Positions 1 to 9,377 are shown, counted from the first letter of the stretch. The stretch: 64,000 bases of DNA from Streptomyces vinaceus (GCF_008704935.1 NZ_CP023692.1:2675001-2739000); one strand, 5' to 3'. The notes: generated by a model not told the origin, from the sequence alone. Made by a program: numbers and translations.

Positions 1-400
1 GCCCGATGCGCAGGCCGTGGTCGGCCAGGAGCTGGCCGGCGAAGGCGTGGTACGTGGAGATGCGCGGCTCGCCGCCGGCCGCGTCGGCCTCGGTCGGCGA
101 AGGGTCCGGGTCCGTGATGCCGGCCCGCGCCAGGGCCTTGCGCACGCGCTCCGCGAGCTCGGCGGCGGCCTTGTTGGTGAACGTCAGGCCGAGGACCTGC
201 TCGGGGGCGACCGCTCCGGTGCCGACCAGCCAGACGACGCGGGCGGCCATGACGGTGGTCTTGCCGGAGCCGGCGCCGGCCACGATGACCTGGGGGGCGG
301 CGGGGGCGGTGATGCAGGCCAGCTGTTCGGGCGTGAAGGGGATGCCGAGGAGCTCCTTGAGCTGCTCGGGGTCGGTGAGGACGGACGGACGCGCGGACAC
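1..400 (-). CDS. UvrD/Rep-family helicase, AdnAB-type helicase-nuclease subunit (N-terminal part, cut by the window edge)
   Basis: Only the first 133 codons lie inside the window. Reading from a GTG at 400 the protein has the superfamily 1 Q-motif region FTPEQLACI (about residues 22-30), Walker A AGAGSGKTT (41-49) and motif Ia LTFTNKAAAEL, then a YHAFAGQLL segment; all are typical of UvrD/Rep/RecB motors. It begins 82 bp downstream of a second UvrD-like gene that carries a C-terminal nuclease, on the same strand. Such adjacent pairs in actinobacteria encode AdnA and AdnB, the heterodimeric motor-nuclease that resects double-strand breaks for recombination. Which of the two this one is cannot be decided from the part seen, so no symbol is given. 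Confidence 0.88.
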   Translation of the reverse strand, partial: MSARPSVLTDPEQLKELLGIPFTPEQLACITAPAAPQVIVAGAGSGKTTVMAARVVWLVGTGAVAPEQVLGLTFTNKAAAELAERVRKALARAGITDPDPSPTEADAAGGEPRISTYHAFAGQLLADHGLRIG

Positions 401-482
401 GTGAAGAGGCTAACCCGACCCACCGACACTCCCGGCCGCCGTCTCACCGTCCGGTCGGTCGGTGGCCGGCGAGCGGAACGGC

Positions 483-3400
483 TCACTCCACGGTCTGGCG
501 GCCCTCCGGCCGGGCGCTGCACGAGCTGCGGAACGAACAGTGGTCGCAGTGCTTGCCGGTGGCGGGCGCGAAGCGCTCGTCCAGGACCCGGCCGGCCGCG
601 GTGGCGAGGAGGTCGCCGACCCATTCGCCCTCCAGCGGCCGCTGCGCCTGGATCCTGGGCACCGCGTCCCCGCCGTCCCGCTGGGGCGCTCCCTGGCGCA
701 GCTGCACCAGCTCGGCGCCGCCCGCCTCGGGGCGGACCCCGTCGAAGACCTCGTCGACGGCGCCTTCGCGTACGGCCAGCTGGTACACGGCGAGCTGGGG
801 GTGGCGCGCGACCTCGTCCTTCGTCGGGGCGCCCTTGCCGGTCTTGAAGTCGACGACGTACGCGCGGCCCTGCGGGTCGGCCTCGACGCGGTCCATGGAG
901 CCGCGGATGCGGACGGCGTACTCGCCCGCTTCGAGGGTGACGTCGAAGTCGTGCTCGGTGGCCACGACCTCCCGGCCGCCGCGGTCGGTGGTGTGCCAGC
1001 GCAGGAAGCGCTCCAGTGCGGCGCGGGCGTTGTCCTTCTCCTGGCGGGACTTCCAGGGTGCGTCGAAGGCGAGCGCGTCCCAGACGGAGTCGAGGCGTTC
1101 CATCAGGACGGCGAGGTCGGCGGGGGTGCGGCCGGAGGCGACCTCGTCGGCGAGGACGTGGACGACGTTGCCGAAGCCCTGGGCGGCGGTGGAAGGCGCG
1201 TCGGCCTTGACCTCGCGGCCGAGGAACCACTGGAGGGAGCAGGTGTTGGCGAGCTGGTCCAGGGCGGAGCCGGAGAGGGCGACGGGCCGGTCGCGGTCGC
1301 GGAGCGGGACGCCGCTGCGGGTGGGCTCGTACAGCCCCCACCAGCGCTGCGGGTGGGCGGCGGGGACCAGGGGGCGGTCGTCCTCGTCGGTGAGCGCGGC
1401 GAGGCGGGCCAGGCGCCGGGCGGCGGCATCGCGCAGGGCGGGCGAGGCGTCGGGGTCGACGGTGGTGGCGCGCAGTTCGGCGACGAGCGCGGGGACGGCG
1501 AGGGGGCGGCGGGGGCGGCCGGTGACGTCCTTGGGGGTGACCCCGAGCTCGGTGAGGAACCGGGAGGGCTGGTCGCCGTCCTCGGCGGTGGCCTTGACGG
1601 CGGTGACGACGAGCCGCTCGCGGGCGCGGGTGGCGGCGACGTAGAAGAGCCGCCTCTCCTCCGCCAGGAGGGCGCCGGAGGGGAGTGGTTCGGCGAGGCC
1701 GTCCCGGCCGATGCGGTCGGCTTCCAGGAGGGAGCCGCGGCGGCGCAGGTCGGGCCAGAGCCCCTCCTGTACGCCGGCGACGACGACGAGGCGCCACTCC
1801 AGCCCCTTGGAGCGGTGGGCGGTCATGAGGCGGACGGCGTCGGTACGGGTGGCCTTGCCGGTCAGGGTGTCCCCGGCGATGTCCTCGGCTTCGAGCTGTT
1901 CGAGGAAGTTGAGGGCGCCGCGGCCGCCGGTGCGGTCCTCGGCGCGGGCGGCGGTGTCGAAGAGCGCGCAGACGGCGTCGAGGTCGCGGTCGGCGTTGCG
2001 GCCGCCCGCGCCGCCGCGGCGGGCCTGGCGCTCCAGGCGGTCGGGCCAGGAGGTGCCCTCCCACAGCGTCCACAGGGCCTCTTCGGCGGTGCCGCCGCCC
2101 TGGAGGAGCTCGCGGGCCTTGCGCAGGAGCATGCCCAGGCGCTGCGCTCCGCGGGCGTAGGCGGGGTCGTGGGCGGTGAGCCGTTCGGGCTCGGCGAGGG
2201 CGCGGGCGAGCAGGACGTCGGAGGGGGCGGGCACCTTGACGCCGGCGGCCCGCTCCTCGTCGCGCAGGGCGCGCCCGAGCCGCCGCAGGTCGGCTGCGTC
2301 CATGCCGCCGAGCGGCGAGCCGAGCAGCGTGAGCGCCGCCTCGACGCCGATCCACCCCGCGTCGTGCCGGTCGCCTGCGGCGGGCCCGGCCGCGGGCTCG
2401 GACTCGGGGCCGGGCTCGGCCTCGGGGCCGGGCTCGGCCTCGGACGTGGGCTCGGACACGAGCGCGGGCTCGGACTCGGTGACGGACGCGGGCTCGGTGA
2501 CGGACGCGCGCTCGGGCTCGGTGACGGACGCGCGCTCGGCCTCGGTGACGGACGCGGGCTCGGACTCGGGCTCGGAAGCGAGCACGGACCCGGGCTCGGG
2601 GGCCGGGGCCGGGGCTTCTGCGGGCGGGGCCGGGGCCGGGGTGGCGGCGGTGCGCAGGGCCGTCAGGAGGGGGGCCGTCGCCGGTTCGTGGCGCAGGGGG
2701 GTGTCCGTACCGTCCGTCTCCGCCGGGACTCCCGCCGCGATCAGGGCCCGGCGCATCGCCGGGAGGGTGCGGCCGCCGGAGCGGACCAGGACGGCCATGT
2801 CCCGCCACGGCACGCCGTCCTCAAGGTGCGCCCGGCGCAGGATGTCGGCGATGTTGTCGAGCTCGGACCCGGCCGTGGGGTACGTGAACACCTCGACCCC
2901 GCCGCCCTCCCGGACCGGGGTCAGCCCGCGGTGGGCGCGGACCGCCTCGGCGGGCAGGCGGGGGACCGGCATGCGGGTGGTCAGGAGGCGGGTCGCCGCC
3001 AGGAGGTTCGCCCCCGAGCGGCGGCCCACGGTCAGGGCCCGCACCCGCGCGCCGGGGAAGGAGCCCTCGAAGTCCAGGATGTTGTTGATGTCGGCGCCGC
3101 GGAAGGCGTAGATCGACTGGTCCGGATCGCCGAAGGCGACCAGCGTGCCCGCAGGTCCCGCCAGGGCCCGCAGCAGCCGCAGCTGGGAGGCGTCCGTGTC
3201 CTGGTACTCGTCCACGTAGATCACGTCGTAGGACAGGGAGAGGGCCGGGGTGCGCTCCGCGAGGAGGACCGCCCGGTGGACGAGCTCGGCGTAGTCCAGC
3301 GTGCCCTGCATGTCCAGGACGTCCAGGTACTCCGACAGGAAGGCGGCCGCCGCCTTCCAGTCGGGGCGGCCCAGCCGGGTCGCGAACGCGTCGAGCGCCG

Positions 3401-3977
3401 ACGGGCCGAGGCCCAGCTCGCGGGCGCGGGCGAGCACGGCGCGGACCTCGTCCGCGAAACCGCGCGTGGTGAGCGCGGCCCGCAGGTCGTCCGGCCAGCG
3501 GATGGAGCGGATCTGGCGCTGGCCGTCCAGGAGGGTGCGGACCATGACGTCCTGCTCGGGGCCGGACAGCAGCCGCAGCGGATCCGCGAACAGGTCGGTG
3601 TCCTGGTGGGCGCGGACCAGTCCGTAGCAGAAGGAGTGGAAGGTGGTGGCCTGCGGGGCGCGCGCCCCGCCGAGCCGCAGGGCGGCCCGGTCGCGCAGTT
3701 CCACGGCCGCCTTGCGGCTGAAGGTGAGGATGAGGATCCGGGCCGGGTCCACCCCCGCCTCGACCCGGGCGGCGGCCGCCTCGACCAGCGTGGTCGTCTT
3801 CCCGGTGCCCGGTCCGGCCAGGACGAGGAGCGGGCCGCCGGTGTGATCAACCACCGCGCGCTGCGCTGCGTCCAGAACAGGGGGATCCACCCGCTGCGGC
3901 CCGGTGCGCACGAGGCGGTACGCGTCAGGGGTCCGCGTACGCCGCCGCTCGGAGCGGTCGGATGGAGAGGTGATCAC
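483..3977 (-). CDS. UvrD-like ATP-dependent helicase fused to PD-(D/E)XK nuclease (AdnAB-type subunit)
   Basis: A 1164-residue protein with Walker A GPGTGKTT near residues 55-62, a motif II DEYQDT, and helicase motifs through about residue 800. The C-terminal third carries a RecB-like nuclease signature (YVVDFKTGKG) and a cysteine cluster (CDHCSFRSSC near the end, with an earlier Cys), consistent with the iron-sulfur-staple nuclease module of AddB/AdnAB proteins. With the next gene it should form the AdnAB resection complex; from recall, Streptomyces adnAB was reported as essential. The GTG start at 3977 has no clear ribosome site, so the N-terminus is uncertain by up to about 30 residues. 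A low-complexity stretch of about 80 residues rich in Glu, Pro, Ser, Ala and Val (nucleotides about 2370-2650) interrupts the helicase core between conserved blocks and looks species-specific. Confidence 0.9.
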   Translation of the reverse strand: MITSPSDRSERRRTRTPDAYRLVRTGPQRVDPPVLDAAQRAVVDHTGGPLLVLAGPGTGKTTTLVEAAAARVEAGVDPARILILTFSRKAAVELRDRAALRLGGARAPQATTFHSFCYGLVRAHQDTDLFADPLRLLSGPEQDVMVRTLLDGQRQIRSIRWPDDLRAALTTRGFADEVRAVLARARELGLGPSALDAFATRLGRPDWKAAAAFLSEYLDVLDMQGTLDYAELVHRAVLLAERTPALSLSYDVIYVDEYQDTDASQLRLLRALAGPAGTLVAFGDPDQSIYAFRGADINNILDFEGSFPGARVRALTVGRRSGANLLAATRLLTTRMPVPRLPAEAVRAHRGLTPVREGGGVEVFTYPTAGSELDNIADILRRAHLEDGVPWRDMAVLVRSGGRTLPAMRRALIAAGVPAETDGTDTPLRHEPATAPLLTALRTAATPAPAPPAEAPAPAPEPGSVLASEPESEPASVTEAERASVTEPERASVTEPASVTESEPALVSEPTSEAEPGPEAEPGPESEPAAGPAAGDRHDAGWIGVEAALTLLGSPLGGMDAADLRRLGRALRDEERAAGVKVPAPSDVLLARALAEPERLTAHDPAYARGAQRLGMLLRKARELLQGGGTAEEALWTLWEGTSWPDRLERQARRGGAGGRNADRDLDAVCALFDTAARAEDRTGGRGALNFLEQLEAEDIAGDTLTGKATRTDAVRLMTAHRSKGLEWRLVVVAGVQEGLWPDLRRRGSLLEADRIGRDGLAEPLPSGALLAEERRLFYVAATRARERLVVTAVKATAEDGDQPSRFLTELGVTPKDVTGRPRRPLAVPALVAELRATTVDPDASPALRDAAARRLARLAALTDEDDRPLVPAAHPQRWWGLYEPTRSGVPLRDRDRPVALSGSALDQLANTCSLQWFLGREVKADAPSTAAQGFGNVVHVLADEVASGRTPADLAVLMERLDSVWDALAFDAPWKSRQEKDNARAALERFLRWHTTDRGGREVVATEHDFDVTLEAGEYAVRIRGSMDRVEADPQGRAYVVDFKTGKGAPTKDEVARHPQLAVYQLAVREGAVDEVFDGVRPEAGGAELVQLRQGAPQRDGGDAVPRIQAQRPLEGEWVGDLLATAAGRVLDERFAPATGKHCDHCSFRSSCSARPEGRQTVE

Positions 3978-4187
3978 GTGGGGTGCCGGTCCAGGTCCTG
4001 GTGGGTCTGCGGTTGCCGCGGCCGCGACGGATGCCGCGCTCGCCGCCGCACCTGCCGAAGCCGAAGGGGCAACGCTACGGCAACCGCCGGGTCCGGCGCA
4101 GTTCCCCGAGGTCGCGGCCGGGGGCCCGCGGGACGTCGCCCGTACGGGCGCTCGACCGCCCGTCCCGGCCCCGCATGGCCGAAGCTG

Positions 4188-4535
4188 TCAGATGTGACCC
4201 TCGTCCCGTGCGGCGCGCTCCTCCCGCCCGTCCCAGCGCGCCCGCGGCATGTTCAGCCGGGCCTCGCCGCCGGCGGTCAGCCGCAGCGGTGTGGCCTCCG
4301 CGCGGTAGTGCTCCAGGGCCCGGAGCTCACTGCCGGGCAGCGGCCGGCCGTCCGCCCGGACCACGCGCCACCAGGGCACGGCTCCCCCGTACAGGGCCAT
4401 CACGCGCCCGACTTGGCGGGGTCCGCCCTCGCCGAGCCACTCGGCGACGTCCCCGTACGTCATCACCCGGCCGGGCGGAATCCGCTCGGCCGCCTCCAGC
4501 ACCCGCTCCGCGTACTCGGGCAGCTCTCCGCTCAT
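4188..4535 (-). CDS. Alkyltransferase-like protein (ATL, MGMT family with Trp in place of the catalytic Cys)
   Basis: About 115 residues, the size of the C-terminal DNA-binding domain of O6-alkylguanine-DNA alkyltransferase. The winged-helix segment with YGDVAEWLGEGGPRQVG is present, but the active-site PCHR motif reads PWWR (W55 in the Cys position). ATL proteins with this change bind O6-alkylguanine without transferring the alkyl group and pass the lesion to nucleotide excision repair. It lies 210 bp upstream of the helicase-nuclease pair on the same strand, so a DNA-repair context is consistent. ATG codons at 4556 and 4544 are alternative starts; 4535 was chosen because the family begins close to the ELPEYAERVLE helix. 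Confidence 0.85.
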   Translation of the reverse strand: MSGELPEYAERVLEAAERIPPGRVMTYGDVAEWLGEGGPRQVGRVMALYGGAVPWWRVVRADGRPLPGSELRALEHYRAEATPLRLTAGGEARLNMPRARWDGREERAARDEGHI

Positions 4536-4702
4536 TCCGCCCATGGTGCCGTACATCACGGACCGGTTCCCGGAAGGTTTCCTTCCGTACCGGCGCGCAC
4601 CCTGATGCCCCGCCCGCACGTCGGTCCGTGCCACCATCTTCCGGGCGGTGACTGGTGATACGTGATCAAGAAGAGACGGAAGTGACGACGAAGGAGCAGG
4701 GT

Positions 4703-7555
4703 GTGAGCCCTCCGGACGGCGCGGCCGAAGACGACGGCACGCGCCCAGACCCGTACCCCGGGACCACGCCCGGGGCCGGAGGCGCACCCGAACCCGAACC
4801 CGGGTCCCGGACCGGGGCCGCCGGCGGACCCCGGGCCCGCGCCGGGTCCGCGGGCGCGAACGCGGGCGCGGCCAAGACCCCCGAGGGGCCCGAGCCCGGG
4901 TCCGCAGCCGCCGGGAAGCACGGTCACGCCTCCGCCTCCGCCGATCAGGTCGAGGTCGACGAACCGCTGCTCGCCGCCCGCGTGCACCGTCCCTCCGACC
5001 TCGTACGCCTGCTCGTCGGCGTCCTCGGCATCGCCGTCGTCCTCGCCATCGCCGCCTTCGCCCACCGCACCACCGCCGGCCTCGAAGCCGACATCTCCCA
5101 GGGCACCGGCGCCGCCCCCGATCTGCTGATCAAGGTCGCCGGACTGGTGTCCAGCATCGCCGTGCTGCTCGTACCCGTGGCCTTCGCCATCGAGCGGCTG
5201 ATCAAGCGGGACGGGCTGCGCATCGCCGACGGTGTGCTCGCCGCCGTGCTCGCGCACGGCGTGACGCTGGCCACCGACCTGTGGGTGTCCCAGGCCGCCT
5301 CCGGCACCATCCAGGAGGCCCTCACCCGTCAGACCACCGTCGGCGGCCCGCTCACCGATCCGGTGCACGGCTACCTCGCGCCGGTCATCGCGTACATGAC
5401 CGCCGTCGGCATGACCCGCAGGCCGCGCTGGCGGGTCGCGCTGTGGGTGGTCCTGCTGCTGGACGCCTTCGCGATGCTGGTCAGCGGGTACACCACCCCG
5501 TTCTCGATCATGCTGACCGTGCTGATCGGCTGGAGCGTCGCGTACGGGACCCTGTACGCCGTCGGCTCGCCGAACGTCCGCCCCACCGGACAGACCCTCC
5601 TCGCCGGCCTGCGCCGGGTCGGCTTCAAGCCGGTCAGCGCCATGCGCGCGGAGCTCCCGGACGGGGCCGACCCCTCGGAGGTCAGCGACCGCGGCCGGCG
5701 CTACCACGTCACCCTGGAGGACGGCCCGCCGCTCGACGTCACGGTCGTCGACCGCGAGCAGCAGGCGCACGGGTTCTTCTACCGGGTCTGGCGCCGGCTC
5801 ACCCTGCGCGGCATCACGACGCGGCGCAGCCTCCAGTCGCTGCGCCAGGCGCTGGAGCAGGAGGCGCTGCTCGCGTACGCGGCCATCGCGGCCGGGGCGA
5901 ACGCGCCGAAGCTGATCGCCACCTCCGAGCTCGGCCCGGACGCCGTGATGCTCGTGTACGAGCACCTGGACGGCCGGCCCCTCGACGCGCTCTCCGACGA
6001 GGAGATCACCGACGACCTGACCCTCAACACGTGGAAGCAGGTACGGGCCCTGCAGTCGCGGCGGATCGCCCACCGGCGGCTGACCGGCGACGCGATCGTG
6101 GTGGATCGTTCCGGCACGGTGGTCCTCACCGACCTGCGCGGCGGCGAGATCGCGGCCGGGGACCTGGTGCTCCGCATGGACATCGCGCAGCTGCTGACCA
6201 CGCTCGGCCTGCGGATCGGCGCGGAGCGCTCGGTGGCCTCGGCGGTGTCGGTGCTCGGCCCGGACGCGGTGGCGGACTGTCTGCCGCTGCTCCAGCCGAT
6301 CGCGCTGAGCCGCTCCACGCGGGCGACGCTGCGCCGGCTGGCCCGGGAGCGGGCCGACCGGCAGCGGGAGGCCGTACTGGAGTCCTCGCGGGCGGCGAAG
6401 GCGGCGCGCGAGGCAGCCGCGGAGGAGGCGAAGCCGGGCCGGGAGGCGGGGAAGGCCGGCAAGGCCGGGGCCAAGGCGTCGGCGGCCACGGCCGCGGAGA
6501 AGAAGGCCGAGAAGAAGGCGCTGGACGACGCCCTCGACGGGGCCCGCGAGGAGGATCTGCTGAGCCAGATCCGCCAGCAGGTGCTGCTGATCCGCCCGCA
6601 GGCGCCGGTGGAGCCGGCCCGGCTGGAGCGGATCCGGCCGCGCACGCTGGTGTCGTTCATCGCGGGCGCGTTCGGTGCGTACTTCCTGCTCACGCAGCTG
6701 GCGCACGTGGACTTCGCGACGATCGTCGGCGAGGCGCAGTGGGGCTGGGTGGGGGCCGCGCTGGCCTTCTCGGCGCTGACCTACTTCGCGGCGGCGATGA
6801 GCCTGCTGGGCTTCGTGCCCGAGCGGGTGTCCTTCCTGCGGACGGTGGTCGCGCAGGTCGCGGGGTCGTTCGTGAAGCTGGTGGCGCCGGCGGCGGTCGG
6901 CGGTGTCGCGCTGAACACCCGCTTCCTGCAGCGGGCCGGGATCCGGCCGGGGCTGGCGGTGGCGAGCGTGGGTGCCTCGCAGCTGTTCGGTCTGGCGAGC
7001 CACGTCCTGCTGCTGCTGGCCTTCGGCTATCTGACGGGCACCGAGAAGACCCCGGAGATGACCCCCTCCCGTACGGTCATCGCGGGTCTGCTGACGGTGG
7101 CGGTACTGGTCCTCGTGGTGACGGCCGTGCCGTTCCTGCGGAAGTTCGTGGCGACACGGGTGCGGGCGCTGTTCGCCGGTGTCGTGCCGCGCATGCTGGA
7201 CGTGCTCCAGCGGCCGCAGAAGCTGATGACGGGCATCGGCGGCATGCTGCTGCTCACCGGCTGCTTCGTGATGTGCCTGGACGCGTCGATCCGGGCGTTC
7301 GGCGGCGGCCAGGCCATCAGCTACGCGAGCATCGCGGTGGTCTTCCTCGCGGGCAACGCGCTGGGCTCGGCGGCGCCGACGCCGGGCGGTATCGGCGCGG
7401 TGGAGACCACGCTGACGCTGGGTCTGATCGCGGCGGGGCTGGAGAAGGAGGTCGCCATCTCGGCGGTCCTGCTGTTCCGCCTGATGACGTTCTGGCTGCC
7501 GGTGCTGCCGGGCTGGCTGTCGTTCAACTACCTGACCCGTAAGGAAGCGATCTAG
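4703..7555 (+). CDS. Large membrane protein: N-terminal TM segments, kinase-like domain, C-terminal lysylphosphatidylglycerol synthase TM (flippase-like) domain
   Basis: About 950 residues. After an acidic, Pro/Gly-rich N-terminus there are several TM helices (roughly residues 100-300), then a soluble segment (about 360-500) reminiscent of aminoglycoside-phosphotransferase/protein-kinase folds: VYEHLDGRPL, then HRRLTGDAIVV followed by a D-x-R-G-G loop. A charged Ala/Lys linker precedes a C-terminal block of 7-8 helices of the LPG_synthase_TM/UPF0104 family (GAFGAYFLLTQLAHVDF through TPGGIGAVETTLTLGLIAAG). Related proteins are flippases or the membrane part of MprF, so a role with an envelope lipid or glycan is inferred. 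The GTG at 4703 was chosen because AAGGAG stands 6 bases upstream; an in-frame GTG at 4655 lacks one. Confidence 0.85.
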   Translation: MSPPDGAAEDDGTRPDPYPGTTPGAGGAPEPEPGSRTGAAGGPRARAGSAGANAGAAKTPEGPEPGSAAAGKHGHASASADQVEVDEPLLAARVHRPSDLVRLLVGVLGIAVVLAIAAFAHRTTAGLEADISQGTGAAPDLLIKVAGLVSSIAVLLVPVAFAIERLIKRDGLRIADGVLAAVLAHGVTLATDLWVSQAASGTIQEALTRQTTVGGPLTDPVHGYLAPVIAYMTAVGMTRRPRWRVALWVVLLLDAFAMLVSGYTTPFSIMLTVLIGWSVAYGTLYAVGSPNVRPTGQTLLAGLRRVGFKPVSAMRAELPDGADPSEVSDRGRRYHVTLEDGPPLDVTVVDREQQAHGFFYRVWRRLTLRGITTRRSLQSLRQALEQEALLAYAAIAAGANAPKLIATSELGPDAVMLVYEHLDGRPLDALSDEEITDDLTLNTWKQVRALQSRRIAHRRLTGDAIVVDRSGTVVLTDLRGGEIAAGDLVLRMDIAQLLTTLGLRIGAERSVASAVSVLGPDAVADCLPLLQPIALSRSTRATLRRLARERADRQREAVLESSRAAKAAREAAAEEAKPGREAGKAGKAGAKASAATAAEKKAEKKALDDALDGAREEDLLSQIRQQVLLIRPQAPVEPARLERIRPRTLVSFIAGAFGAYFLLTQLAHVDFATIVGEAQWGWVGAALAFSALTYFAAAMSLLGFVPERVSFLRTVVAQVAGSFVKLVAPAAVGGVALNTRFLQRAGIRPGLAVASVGASQLFGLASHVLLLLAFGYLTGTEKTPEMTPSRTVIAGLLTVAVLVLVVTAVPFLRKFVATRVRALFAGVVPRMLDVLQRPQKLMTGIGGMLLLTGCFVMCLDASIRAFGGGQAISYASIAVVFLAGNALGSAAPTPGGIGAVETTLTLGLIAAGLEKEVAISAVLLFRLMTFWLPVLPGWLSFNYLTRKEAI

Positions 7556-7728
7556 GAAGCTCCCGGCCCTTGCCGGGCATCCCAGTCCCTCGGCCGGGGC
7601 CCGGTCCCTCAGGTATCTCGGTGCGCTGCCCTCCGACGGCGTCAGGGATGACTGCCTGGCCGCCCTGGAGAGCTTCCGACTCGTTGCATCCGAGCGCTGA
7701 GACCAGCCTTACCCGAACGGGTCAGCGC

Positions 7729-7750
7729 GGGGGCGGGGTGGGGGTGGGGG
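7729..7750 (+). other. Four-run G-quadruplex motif in the 5' leader of the peptidase gene
   Basis: Four runs of 4-5 G separated by single C or T bases lie on the coding strand 15 bases upstream of the ATG at 7766. If transcribed, the run would be in the mRNA next to the ribosome site and could fold as an RNA quadruplex. Only the sequence pattern supports this. Confidence 0.5.
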
Positions 7751-7765
7751 TCGCAGGATGGGGGC

Positions 7766-9346
7766 ATGGGTCGAAACTTGGTGCGGGGTGCCGTGGCCGT
7801 CGTCGTCGCCGTCGGGCTGGCCGGGGTCAGCGGCTGTTCCGACGGTGGCGAGGGCAAGCCCGAGGCCGGGGGGACTCCCGGGGCCGCGCCCCTCAAGTGG
7901 GGGGAGTGCGAGGCTCCGGACGTCGCCGAAGGCGGCGGGCAGGCGCCGCCCAAGGACTGGGAGTGCGCCACGCTCCACGTCCCCCTCGACTACGCCAAGC
8001 CCGAGGGCGAGACGATCCCCCTCGCGCTGATCCGGGCCAAGGCCCGGGACAAGAACAAGCGGCTCGGCTCCCTCGTGTTCAACTTCGGCGGGCCCGGCGG
8101 GTCCGGGATCAGCACGCTGCCCGGCGCCGCGAAGGAGTACGAGGCCCTGCGGGAGCGGTACGACCTCGTGAGCTTCGACCCGCGCGGCGTGGGGAGCAGC
8201 GCCCCCGTCCTGTGCGAGGACGACAAGCAGCTCGACGCCTACTACGCGCAGGACTCCTCGCCCGAGACGCCCCAGGAGGAAAAGGCCTTCCTCGGGAACC
8301 TCGAAAAGTACAAGAACGCCTGCAAGGACAGGTCCGGGCACCTGCTGCCCTACGTCGGCACCGAGAACGCCGCCCGCGACCTCGACCGGATCCGCCAGGC
8401 CCTCGGCGACGAGAAGCTGAACTACTTCGGGATCTCCTACGGCACCGAGCTCGGCGGGGTCTACGCCCACCTCTTCCCCAAGAACGTCGGCCGGGCCGTC
8501 TTCGACGCCGTCGTCGATCCCACCCAGAACTCCGAGGAGGGCGCGCTCGGCCAGGCCAAGGGGTTCCAGCTCGCCCTCGGCAACTTCGCGCAGGATTGCG
8601 TGAACCGGGGCGACGAGTGCCGGCTCCAGGGCAGCACCGCCAAGGAGATCGAGAACAACATCATCAAGCTCCAGAAGAGCCTGGCCGGCAAGCCGATCCC
8701 CGGCATCGGCGGCCGGATGCTCACCGACTCCGCCGCCACGAACGGCATCGCCCAGGCCCTGTACTCGCAGGAGCTGTGGCCGCTGCTGGAGCAGGGGCTC
8801 GACGAGGCCGAGGGCGGGCAGGGGCAGTTGCTGATGGCGTTGTCCGACGCGCTCAACGGCCGTGACCAGCAAGGGCGCTACAGCAACATCGGCGCGGCCA
8901 ACACGGCGATCAACTGCGCCGACTCCAAGGGCCGGTACACGCTGGCGCAGACGAAGGAGAAGCTGCCCGCCTTCCGCGCGGCCTCCCCCGTCTTCGGGGA
9001 CTTCCTCGGCTGGGCCATGATGAGTTGCACCGACTGGCCCGTCGCGGGCACCTGGGACACCCCGGACGTCTCCGCTCCCGGATCGGCGCCCATCCTGGTG
9101 ATCGGCAACACCGGCGACCCCGCCACCCCGTACGAGGGCGCCCGCAAGATGGTCGAGCGGCTCGGGCCGGGCGTCGGCGTGGAGCTCACGTACAAGGGCG
9201 AGGGGCACGGCGCCTACAACAGCGGCGACAAGTGCGTGCAGGCCGCGGTGAACAGCTACCTGCTGGACGGGAAGGTGCCGCCCGCCAACACCGTCTGCAC
9301 CAAGGCGCCCTCCAGCGAGGAGACCCCCGCCCCGGCCGCGGGATGA
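7766..9346 (+). CDS. Secreted alpha/beta-hydrolase lipoprotein, tripeptidyl aminopeptidase family (SlpD/SlpE/Tap-like)
   Basis: 526 residues starting with a lipoprotein signal peptide; the lipobox GVSGC places the lipidated Cys near residue 24, so the mature protein should be anchored outside the membrane. The alpha/beta-hydrolase core shows FNFGGPGGSG (oxyanion region), the nucleophile elbow GISYGTELG, an acid in GNTGDPATPYEGA and a base in GEGHGAYN, the layout of Streptomyces tripeptidyl aminopeptidases that trim tripeptides from secreted proteins. Length and C-terminal TAP-like domain match the family. It is transcribed alone between the membrane protein and convergent moeZ. A G-rich leader lies just upstream; an ATG 8 bases earlier is out of frame. 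Confidence 0.9.
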   Translation: MGRNLVRGAVAVVVAVGLAGVSGCSDGGEGKPEAGGTPGAAPLKWGECEAPDVAEGGGQAPPKDWECATLHVPLDYAKPEGETIPLALIRAKARDKNKRLGSLVFNFGGPGGSGISTLPGAAKEYEALRERYDLVSFDPRGVGSSAPVLCEDDKQLDAYYAQDSSPETPQEEKAFLGNLEKYKNACKDRSGHLLPYVGTENAARDLDRIRQALGDEKLNYFGISYGTELGGVYAHLFPKNVGRAVFDAVVDPTQNSEEGALGQAKGFQLALGNFAQDCVNRGDECRLQGSTAKEIENNIIKLQKSLAGKPIPGIGGRMLTDSAATNGIAQALYSQELWPLLEQGLDEAEGGQGQLLMALSDALNGRDQQGRYSNIGAANTAINCADSKGRYTLAQTKEKLPAFRAASPVFGDFLGWAMMSCTDWPVAGTWDTPDVSAPGSAPILVIGNTGDPATPYEGARKMVERLGPGVGVELTYKGEGHGAYNSGDKCVQAAVNSYLLDGKVPPANTVCTKAPSSEETPAPAAG

Positions 9347-9377
9347 GGGTCTCCTGGACTGCTCGGTGCGCTCCGGT

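Noticed and set aside
462..4658. Very long plus-strand open frame over the helicase gene
   Set aside because: Gly/Ala/Val-rich antisense shadow; the opposite strand encodes a clear helicase.
7562..7577. Short hairpin CCCGGC/GCCGGG after the large membrane protein gene
   Set aside because: Only 6 bp with no T run; too weak to call a terminator.
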